A stretch of 64,000 nt of DNA from Pyrenochaeta sp. MPI-SDFR-AT-0127 (Eukaryota > Ascomycota > Dothideomycetes > Pleosporales > Cucurbitariaceae): assembly GCA_020747015.1 (NCBI GenBank), contig JAGTJM010000029.1, positions 186,001-250,000 on the forward strand, read 5' to 3'. The notes beneath the pieces are model-generated. The model made no database searches. It was given only the letters and a program-made list of their open reading frames with translations, and was not told the DNA's origin. Below are positions 56,494 to 64,000 of this stretch, one piece after another. Made by a program: the position numbers and the translations under genes. How positions within the stretch are numbered: the first letter of the stretch is position 1; every line of letters starts with the position of its first letter.

Positions 56494-57059
56494 GATATCC
56501 GAGAGCCATGTAAAAGTTGAGACTAAAAAGTCGAAATACTTTATTATACGAACGTTTTATGCATAATATAAATTATGAAGAGTTTTGCTACATAACACTT
56601 GCCTTGACTTCCCAGCCCGTACTTTCTCTGAACAAGATGTACGCTTACAATCATTGTCGCATAATTTGGTGAATCAAACTACAGTTCATCTCGACTGGAC
56701 ATTGACGGACTCGATCAGTGAGTAGGATTTATGTAATGGACGATGGCGTATAAACCGAAGTACACTCTTCGAACGCTACTTCTCCGGAGCGCCATACCGC
56801 ATTCGGCCTGCCCATAAGTTATCGTTCGATTGCTATTCTAGCCTCTTCAGCCAGCAGCTACCAACTACTACTATAATGAATCAACATGCATACGGAAACG
56901 AAATACGACCTTTAGACTGAAGAATGAGACAACGAGACGCCGACGGAAAGATACCGAGGCATATCGCTTTGTCCGCGTTCACGTTCTGTCCCCGCTTTCA
57001 GGATGTCTTAAGGACACAGACTCGACCACACATACACTTCTATATGCAGACCATTCACA
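56494..57059. other. intergenic
   Basis: 566 bp, AT-rich after the GH3 stop, with no gene recognised. Contains the promoter of the crotonase gene. Confidence 0.55.
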
Positions 57060-57875
57060 ATGGATAGTTCAGACTTGGAACCTGATGCGGTCGTCTACAC
57101 CCCCTCATCAACAGGCATTACAACAATAACCCTCAATCGCGCGGCACGCCGCAATGCCATCAACCCAGCAACAGCTCGAAAGCTCTACTCAGCCTTCCTA
57201 AAGTTTGAAGCCGACTCTACACAAAATGTGTGTGTGTTTCACGGTGCAAATGGTACTTTCTGCGCCGGTGCCGATTTGATGGCCGTCTCCCAGATCGACG
57301 ACGCCGACACGTCGCATTTCGGACAAGTCGAAGGACGAAACATAGGACCCATGGGACCCTCGCGCATGACAGTGTCTAAACCCGTTATTTGCGCCATCTC
57401 CGGATATGCAGTTGCTGGCGGACTCGAGCTGAGTTTGTTAGGTGATATCAGAGTAGTTGAAGAGGATGCCGTCTTCGGCGTCTTCTGTCGGCGCTTCGGC
57501 GTACCCCTCATCGACGGAGGAACGGTGCGTCTCCAAGCCACCATTGGTCTGGGGCGGGCAATGGATATGATCCTTACTGGCCGTCCAGTGGACGCACAAG
57601 AGGCATTGCAGATGGGGCTTGCTAATCGAGTTGTGCCCAAGGGCCAAGCGTTCGAAGAAGCGATGAAAATTGCAGAGCAACTGGTCAAATTCCCTCAACT
57701 GTGCATGAACAAAGATCGCCAAAGTGCGCATTATGCAGCATATGAGGCAAAAGGCCTGGAAGACGCACTGGCATTCGAGTTTAGGAACGGGGAGGAGGTA
57801 TTGAGAAAAGAAAGCATAGATGGCGCAAAGCGGTTTGCTGGGGGCGCTGGGCGATCGGGAAACTTCAAACTTTGA
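57060..57875 (+). CDS. enoyl-CoA hydratase/isomerase family (crotonase) protein
   Basis: Single exon, 271 residues. Crotonase fold with the oxyanion-hole segments CAGADLMAV and ISGYAVAGGLELSLLGDI (first catalytic Glu region), then FGVFCRRFGVPLIDGGTVRL. In true hydratases the second catalytic Glu sits just before this GGT element (EINLGIIPG-type sequence); here the position is occupied by a non-acidic residue. Hydration of enoyl-CoA is therefore doubtful, and an isomerase, lyase or other crotonase reaction is possible. The C-terminus FKL is not a canonical PTS1, so location is unclear. No partner genes lie adjacent. Confidence 0.88.
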   Translation: MDSSDLEPDAVVYTPSSTGITTITLNRAARRNAINPATARKLYSAFLKFEADSTQNVCVFHGANGTFCAGADLMAVSQIDDADTSHFGQVEGRNIGPMGPSRMTVSKPVICAISGYAVAGGLELSLLGDIRVVEEDAVFGVFCRRFGVPLIDGGTVRLQATIGLGRAMDMILTGRPVDAQEALQMGLANRVVPKGQAFEEAMKIAEQLVKFPQLCMNKDRQSAHYAAYEAKGLEDALAFEFRNGEEVLRKESIDGAKRFAGGAGRSGNFKL

Positions 57876-58490
57876 ACGCTCTAGATTCGCCATTTTTCTT
57901 CAAGCCTCAGCTTCACATTGCCACAGTAGATACGAAATCAAACACAAGTCTTGTATCTGCCATCCGTGTTTCGTCCTTGATGTCCTTGTGCCGACTGTCC
58001 AGAATTAGTTCGACCACAGTGTGCTGACCTAAGGAACTCTACGCCAAGACTTTCCGTTCCTGTCGTAGCTTACCATATCGGCACGATACAGTAGGCCGAC
58101 CGCCGGGTGTATGTGTAAGATCACCAAGCTTGCAGTTAGTTGGCGAGGTTAAGGCCACGATGTAGGGACTGGCGGGCTTCGGACAGCGTGTTGAGCGAGA
58201 TGACAAAGTTGTGGCGCAAGCTACGTAGAGCCACAGTTGCGCTGACAAAGGCTCGGTCCATATGGTCTAGCTAAGCGCGAGCGACCACCAACGACTAAAG
58301 CGGAACTACTGTACATAATGAAAACGTATGTGTAAATGGACGTATAAATCCCTGGTGTGTCTCCAGGGAAGTCAGATTTCATCACACAATTTCAACAACA
58401 CTCAATTACCAACGTTCAGCCACATAAACTCGGAAATCTTAGGCAACACAACTACAACAATCAACCGTCTGCAAAACTCAAATCCTTAAA
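57876..58490. other. intergenic
   Basis: 615 bp between crotonase and NmrA-like genes. A TATAAAT lies at 58343-58349, followed by a leader rich in CA. No other feature. Confidence 0.55.
58343..58349 (+). promoter_or_regulatory. candidate TATA box of the NmrA-like gene
   Basis: TATAAAT, 142 bp upstream of ATG 58491. Confidence 0.45.
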
Positions 58491-59550
58491 ATGTCAAAGC
58501 TCATCACTGTCTTCGGCGCAACAGGCAACCAAGGTGGTTCTGTCATTCAGCACCTCCTTGCCGACCCATCTCTATCCAAGGAGTTTAAGATCCGCGGTGT
58601 CACGCGCGATGTATCCAAGCCCGCAGCTCAAGCACTATCAAAGAAGGGCGTAGAGATGGTATCTGTGCGTATACACCAACAAAATGCAAACTCAGTATGT
58701 GTGCTGGTAGCTAACAAATCATTATAGGCGGACCTCAACTCAAAAGACAGCGTCAAGGCAGCACTCGACGGCGCGCACACTGTCTTCCTAGTAACAAACT
58801 ACTGGGAATCCGCCAGTAAAGAGATGGAAGTAACCCAGGGCAAGAACGTTGCCGATGTTGCCAAACAGCTTGGTGTAGAGCACCTCATCTTCTCATCGCT
58901 GCTGCATGTCACGAATACGACAAATGGCCGTCTACCACACATCCCGCACTTTGACGGCAAAGCAGAAATCGAGCAGTACATCAGGGACAGTGGTATCCCT
59001 TCATCATTCTACCTCCCCGGCTACTTCATGAGCAATCTCGAGCAGGCGATTAGGAAAGGAGAGGATGGCGTATATACGTTTGCGCTTCCCGTGAGCGAGA
59101 ATGCAAAGTTCCCGTTACTCGATGTGAAAGAAGATACAGGTTCGTATTCTCCAACACAGCTTCCTCATCACAATGCTCTAAATGAGAAAAGTTTCAATCG
59201 GTAACTGACCATATATCCTAGGCAAATTCGTCACGGGTATCATCGCTAATCGCTCTGCTGTGTTGGGTGCACGTATCTTGGGAGCGACTGATTACTACAC
59301 GCCCCCGCAGATTCTTGATCAGATCACGGAAATTTCTGGGAAGAAGACACAGTTCGTCCGTGTCAGCAATGAAGCGTATAAGAGCTTCCTTCCCGAGTTC
59401 ATGGCGGAGGAAATGCTAGAAAATCACCTGTTCATTGATGAGCCAGGATACTACAACGGAGAAGGATTGGAAGAGAGTCATAAGATTGTCAAATCCGAAC
59501 TGACGACCTGGAAAGATTTCGTGGCGAAGAGCCAGGCTTTCAAGGCATGA
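58491..59550 (+). CDS. NmrA-like NAD(P)-binding protein
   Basis: Three exons, 58491..58664, 58728..59139 and 59222..59550, give 304 residues, the family's size. The N-terminal motif TVFGATGNQGGSV (residues 6-18) is the atypical-SDR Rossmann signature of NmrA/HSCARG proteins. It is followed by VTRD (Arg contacting NADP phosphate), NYWE and HFDGKAEIEQYIRDSG, with a lysine but no YxxxK pair. Such proteins sense the NADP/NADPH ratio or bind transcription factors; some act as reductases. The convergent P450 gene lies 84 bp downstream stop to stop, so the pair may be functionally linked, but nothing proves it. Confidence 0.9.
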
Positions 59551-59634
59551 GAGATCAAAGGAATGGCTAATAATGAGGGAACAAGTGATGTTCTTAGCTT
59601 GTGATGGAGCGTTTTCAAAATATATAACGAATAA

Positions 59635-61302
59635 TTAGGAATCTGAACGTGGAACAAACTCGATCCAACACGTATGCTCCTGTTAAATATTAGTATTTCA
59701 ATGGGCTATTCTATGTGAGAACTGACCTTCATCTCTGCAAATGTCTCATCCGTGAAGACTTCAAACCTCGATGTGATGCCCGGGGCAATTTTCTCAAAGC
59801 CAGGTTTGATCAGAGTGCTATACTTTCGATAGATGGAAGGAACGAGCGCCATTTCCGCCATCGCAAGACTGTTGACATGATCAGGACGAGTTCAAAAGGC
59901 CATGGTGGGGTACTACTCACTGCATTCCGATGCACATTCTCGCCCCGCTTGAGAACGCCCACCACCATTTCTTCATTTCTGTCAGATTTTCATTGCTCTC
60001 GCTGTCCAGCCAGCGCTCAGGATTCCACTTGAGCGGCTCCGGAAACACTTCCTCGTTTCGATGCAGCGTATACGGATCCATGCTACACACCGTGCCTCGT
60101 GGGATCTCAACCCCGTCGATCACAGTATTTACAGGACTACTCCGCGGTTCGGAGGCAGATAGTGGCGCAAATAATCTCAACGTCTCTTTGATCACGGCAT
60201 CGAGGTAGGGAAGCCGATCCGCAACTTCTAGGTCTATGGCACCATTATCGAAAGCGGTTGAGGAGACAGATTGGCATTCTTCAATAAGACGATCTTGAAC
60301 ATGGCTATTCTGTGGCAGTGAGAGACACCACACAAGGAACATGAGTGTATCGCTCGTTGTGTCAATGCCAGCAAGAAGGTGGTCGGCACATTCACTTGCG
60401 ATATCTAGTTCATCTAGACTTGCAGTTTCCTTGACTTTCCACAGTCTCTCGATGATAGATCCGGCTGCTTTCTCCTGGGCGGATGGTGTGGCATCCCGGT
60501 AGGTATGCATTGCCTTGTACGCATGTGCGCGGATACCGGTATACGTTGCCGGTTTCTTCATTGGCAGGAGCGGATCAGCAATGCGTCCCAAGAAGCCAGT
60601 TCTGGTGTAAAGCCATGTGGTCAAGGAAGGAAGATGGACCGCGAACCAGGATAACCGGCGGCGTGCAGGATCGATGATATCGTTGAGGAGCGTTTGATGA
60701 ATCTTGTCTCCCTGAAGCGCTGTTGTAGCACCGAACTCTTTGCTGCCATACAGAAACGTCGTAATCACATCAATAGCGTAGTAATGCAACGCTGTAAAGA
60801 TCTCCAACCCATCTTCTCTCTTCGTTCGTTGCACCAAATCCAGAAAGTCTCGGATCTTATCTTGCACAATGCCTGCAGTGTGTCCTTTCAGCATCGACGA
60901 CTTTGAGTACGCATGCGCAACCAATCTCTTCCTCTTCGCATGATCCGCGACGCTTTCAAACGTGAACAAATTCTTCTTCCCGTAGGCATCGAACATACGA
61001 TAGAAGCCTGTTCTTTCGAACCCGCTCCCTGCGCCATAGATCGAGCGCAGAGCGGATAAAGAGCTGAAATGAACTTCATTGGGACCAATCCGTACGACTG
61101 GGCCGTGTTTGAGATGAAGAGCATGAATGCTCCGGGTCCGTTGACCTGTCCAATCATCCCACGCCAGGCGCCATTTGGTGAATGCGTAGAGCTTAGGCCC
61201 TGCTATGCGAGAAAGCCTTTCGGAGGAGAAGGCTAGAAAGACTGCTTGAAGCGATACCGCAACGACTGCAGTGAGGACGCCAATGACCAGTGGAGAAGGC
61301 AT
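59635..61302 (-). CDS. cytochrome P450 monooxygenase
   Basis: Three exons, 61302..59921, 59868..59727 and 59679..59635, give 522 residues. An N-terminal membrane anchor (about 4-26) places it in the ER membrane. The I-helix reads LLAGIDTTSDT (oxygen activation), the K-helix ETLRLF (ExxR), PERW closes the meander, and the haem loop is FSSGARMCIG with Cys457. The last exon is only 45 bases and adds EHTCWIEFVP; I prefer it because the second exon ends in a GTCAGT donor and the acceptor AACAG restores a P450-like end, but reading through would stop six codons later. It needs a cytochrome P450 reductase. Subfamily is not assigned; pisatin-demethylase-like ancestry is a guess. Confidence 0.92.
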
Positions 61303-61681
61303 GGTAGGACGGCTAACGTAGCACGGTAATGACGGTGAAATTGCCAGGCTTCGATATTATGCTTGAAATTCTAATATCTTGTCTACTTTTATGAACGGAA
61401 GCCCTTTCAATTATACAGATATGTGGTGGTGCTGGCGTCACAAGCGCTGCTGGAGGTTGCGCAGATAGACTCAGTTGGGAAGTGGGGTCAAGGAAGCTAT
61501 TTCCTCTTTGGTACGCCATTGAGGAGTAGGATCCATATTAGCGCGACGAAAGTAACGCCGACAATGAAACATGTCGTTGAGTATCCAATAAAAAGTCTTG
61601 TAGGGTAAATATGTCAACTGCAGGGCGTGGACTTGTCAGGTAATCGCGCAATGATCATTGGCGTCCTTACGCCTATCCACT
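61303..61681. other. intergenic
   Basis: 379 bp between two minus-strand genes: the P450 promoter and the 3' flank of the helicase. Nothing recognised. Confidence 0.6.
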
Positions 61682-64000
61682 TCAAAACTCACTCGTCATC
61701 TCCCTCCGTCGCCCACGATAGAACTTCTCAAGCATCTTCCTCCTCTCCTCCTGTGTCGAGTTTTCCACCATTGTGGCAAACTCTACAGGGTCATCATATC
61801 CCATATTCTCAGCCATACTGCAGAATTGCCTCCGTCGAATCCCCTCATTAGGTCGATACCGATAACTGATCTTGAACTCGCCATTCGTGCTATCACCTGT
61901 GAGCTGTACATCATCATTGTCGTTGCCTTCAGAACTGAAACCGACGTCATCATCCCTTTGATGAGAGTGGCGTTGAGATTGCGATTGTGACTGTGAGCCC
62001 TGGAAGACGCGCTTGGTAGCGAGGTCGATATCGTTGCGCAACTCCATGGCTTGTTTGCCGAGGCGAGCTTCTATCTCGCTACGGCCGATGACCTCGGAGT
62101 TCTCGTGCGTGTACTGCACACCCGCTTTCGCCAGGATAGCATTCACTGGGTCGAGACCTGTGCGCTTGGTAAACCTCTTCTTGCCCTTGCTGTTCTTTGT
62201 ATCTGTGGTGGAAACTGATGTGAAGGATTCTGCAAGCTTCTTCATCTCGCCAAGGTTGATGTTGTCGTCGGTAATACCAAGAGATTTGTTTGAGAGAATA
62301 TCATCATCGTCAGAATCGTACTGCGACTCGTCGAACTGGAAGTCATGTGCGTTGACGCCGGCTTTCGTCTCGGCAACATTGGTCTTGTGCATAATGTCAC
62401 GGAGCAATACACTGTTTTCTTGGAATGTGAAAAGGTTTTCAAGACCAAACAATTCGCCTTTCTTGCTGGACTCGTCCATGACGCCTTTGAAGTAGCGGCG
62501 CTCTTCCGAGGCATTGTATCCGATGTTGGCTTGTTGCTGCTTGTAGATTTGTCGCGCATAGACGATTTCCTCAATCGTGCCACTCGACACCAGCCTGAAC
62601 ACCTCAACATCTCGCGTCTGACCGATACGGTACGCACGATCTTGTGCCTGAAGATCGTACGCTGGATTCCAGTGCGGATCGACCACGACGACCTTGTTTG
62701 CAGAAGTGATGTTCAGTCCAACACCACCAGCCCTCGTACTAATCAGAAACACAAACTGATTGGGATCCGCGTTGAAGTCTGCAACAGCTTTTGACCGGTC
62801 GTCGTACTTCATGCTCCCATCAAGATATGAGAAATTGTATTTCGTCCCATCGATATCGAAGAGGCCTCTCAAAAGCCGTAAGAGGCGTACGGAGTGTGAA
62901 AATATGAGGACTTTGTCGCCGTTGGAATGCCAAAAGTCGAGAAGGCGCCTCAGCACCTTCCACTTTCCGCAAAACTCACGCTGAGATTGGTTCAGGATGT
63001 TGTCTCGTATGCGGAATAGGTCTTTGAATGAGTCTGGACATGCAGTCTGCAGGGTTTGCATATCCTTTGCTTGCTTTTCGGTATTGTCTGTCGAGATGGG
63101 CACAATGAGCGCAAGATGATTTGCCAACTTTTGAAGGGTGATCATGCATGGAAACATGAAGGACGCCCACTTCTCACCTTCGCTAGGGACTTCCACAAAG
63201 CAGCACCAACCCCTGGATTTGCCTGACCCACAGTCGCATTCTTCTTTCGCTGTTCGGATGAACTCACATCTATCGCTCTCAAGAAACGTTCTGTATGCAT
63301 CAGCTTGGGTCTCTGTGAGCTGACAGAAGACTACACGATCGCTCTTCTTTGGTAGCTGGTCGGCGATAAGAGTCTTCATTCGGCGGAGGAAAACACTTGG
63401 CAGGATATTATGTACGAGATCTTGGGCCCTACTTCGAGAGTCTGCAAGCTGAGCGTTGGTAGCATCATGAGCCTGGCCTAGTTTGAGAGGCAGACTAATG
63501 GTCTGCTTCCATTCCTGAGCTGAGCCATATGCACCAGGTCGAGCCCAGTTGAGGAGAGCCCATAGCTCTTCGTACTTGTTTTGGATAGCAGTTCCTGTAA
63601 GCCCAATACGACACAACGCGTTGATTTTGTTCATCGCCTTCGTTATCTCTGCATTTTTGCTTTTAATCTGATGGCACTCGTCGGCGATAATGCAGTCCCA
63701 ATCAATCGTGTTGATTTCGCTCTCGTGGTTCCGGTATGTCGTGTAGGTCGTGATCATGATTTCCAACATCCCCTTTGCTGCGGCTCCGAGGACGCCCTTG
63801 CGATCTGCCGCGCTTGATCCATGGTATCTGTAGACTTCCCACCAGCCCCACTTTGACAGCTCGTCTTCCCAGTTCTGCATCAGCGTACCAGGACAGACTA
63901 TCAGTATCCTCGGATACCATCGCTTGTCGCCGAAGCGACGAATCTTGCGCATGCACTTCGCATCGCGCTTCATTGCCGTCTTGCCAAACGCTGCTGTGAG
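61682..64000 (-). CDS. SNF2-family helicase, ERCC6L2-like (N-terminus outside window)
   Basis: The frame runs unbroken from the window edge to the TGA at 61682, 772 residues; the ATG at 63973 is internal, because the preceding codons to 64000 continue the helicase fold. Motif I (GKT of the Walker A) lies outside the window. Seen are motif Ia (ILIVCPGTLMQNW), II (DECH at 63671-63682), III (LTGTAIQN), IV (KVLIFSHSVRLL), V (STRAGGVGLNIT) and VI (AQDRAYRIGQTRDVEVF). A cysteine cluster (CDC to CC, about 63200-63240) sits between the lobes. The acidic linker and Ser/Gln repeats lead to a C-terminal helical domain ending near LEKFYRGRRREM, reminiscent of the HeBo-like end of ERCC6L2. Expected role is ATP-driven chromatin or DNA-repair remodelling in the nucleus. 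Confidence 0.92.
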   Translation of the reverse strand, partial: LTAAFGKTAMKRDAKCMRKIRRFGDKRWYPRILIVCPGTLMQNWEDELSKWGWWEVYRYHGSSAADRKGVLGAAAKGMLEIMITTYTTYRNHESEINTIDWDCIIADECHQIKSKNAEITKAMNKINALCRIGLTGTAIQNKYEELWALLNWARPGAYGSAQEWKQTISLPLKLGQAHDATNAQLADSRSRAQDLVHNILPSVFLRRMKTLIADQLPKKSDRVVFCQLTETQADAYRTFLESDRCEFIRTAKEECDCGSGKSRGWCCFVEVPSEGEKWASFMFPCMITLQKLANHLALIVPISTDNTEKQAKDMQTLQTACPDSFKDLFRIRDNILNQSQREFCGKWKVLRRLLDFWHSNGDKVLIFSHSVRLLRLLRGLFDIDGTKYNFSYLDGSMKYDDRSKAVADFNADPNQFVFLISTRAGGVGLNITSANKVVVVDPHWNPAYDLQAQDRAYRIGQTRDVEVFRLVSSGTIEEIVYARQIYKQQQANIGYNASEERRYFKGVMDESSKKGELFGLENLFTFQENSVLLRDIMHKTNVAETKAGVNAHDFQFDESQYDSDDDDILSNKSLGITDDNINLGEMKKLAESFTSVSTTDTKNSKGKKRFTKRTGLDPVNAILAKAGVQYTHENSEVIGRSEIEARLGKQAMELRNDIDLATKRVFQGSQSQSQSQRHSHQRDDDVGFSSEGNDNDDVQLTGDSTNGEFKISYRYRPNEGIRRRQFCSMAENMGYDDPVEFATMVENSTQEERRKMLEKFYRGRRREMTSEF

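Noticed and set aside
1..64000. CRISPR arrays, rRNA, insertion sequences
   Set aside because: No regularly spaced repeats, rRNA-like sequence or transposase motifs were seen; they are not expected in a fungal nuclear window of this kind.

Overview
The window looks like chromosomal DNA of a filamentous ascomycete, most likely a plant-associated Dothideomycete of the Pleosporales type; the lineage is inference. Reasons: genes interrupted by short introns (about 42-130 bp, one of 315 bp) with GTAAGT-like donors and CTRAY-like branch points, fungal-only families (Zn(II)2Cys6 regulator, CFEM-like protein, fungal nicotianamine synthase, JEN-type carboxylate transporter) and many secreted plant-directed enzymes. 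I support 27 protein genes, one cut by the right edge. No rRNA, tRNA, CRISPR array or intact transposon was recognised.

0.6-16 kb is a dense metabolic block: a PRISE-type reductase, an aldehyde dehydrogenase, two short-chain dehydrogenases, a 4-coumarate-CoA-ligase-like enzyme, a Baeyer-Villiger-type flavin monooxygenase and a Zn(II)2Cys6 regulator. One SDR ends in SKL and the divergently transcribed ligase ends in AKL, so two steps are probably peroxisomal. No polyketide or peptide synthase is present, so this reads as a tailoring or catabolic cluster.

16-29.4 kb holds a CorA-like membrane protein, a membrane-anchored YtcJ-type amidohydrolase, a nicotianamine synthase, a CFEM-like single-pass protein, an unknown coiled-coil protein and a secreted HExxHxxGxxD metalloprotease.

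29.4-36.5 kb is a gene-poor, AT-richer island of about 7 kb. It holds a spliced 80-residue, six-cysteine secreted protein (effector-like) and a small ORF with a perfect EF-hand loop, and otherwise nothing I can name.

36.5-48.5 kb: an orphan 854-residue membrane protein, a 961-residue anchored amidohydrolase that appears to carry an active and a degenerate catalytic half, a mitochondrial Bax-inhibitor-family protein, a SAM methyltransferase and a JEN-type transporter. 48.5-51.1 kb is a GC-rich gene-free stretch.

51-56.5 kb carries three consecutive secreted enzymes (quercetinase-like cupin, CE5 cutinase-like esterase, GH3 glycosidase), a plausible plant cell-wall or flavonoid-glycoside set. 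57-64 kb: a crotonase, an NmrA-like protein, a cytochrome P450 and the C-terminal part of an ERCC6L2-like SNF2 helicase running off the window. All gene models were spliced by eye from sequence signals and frame continuity; RNA evidence could move individual junctions.
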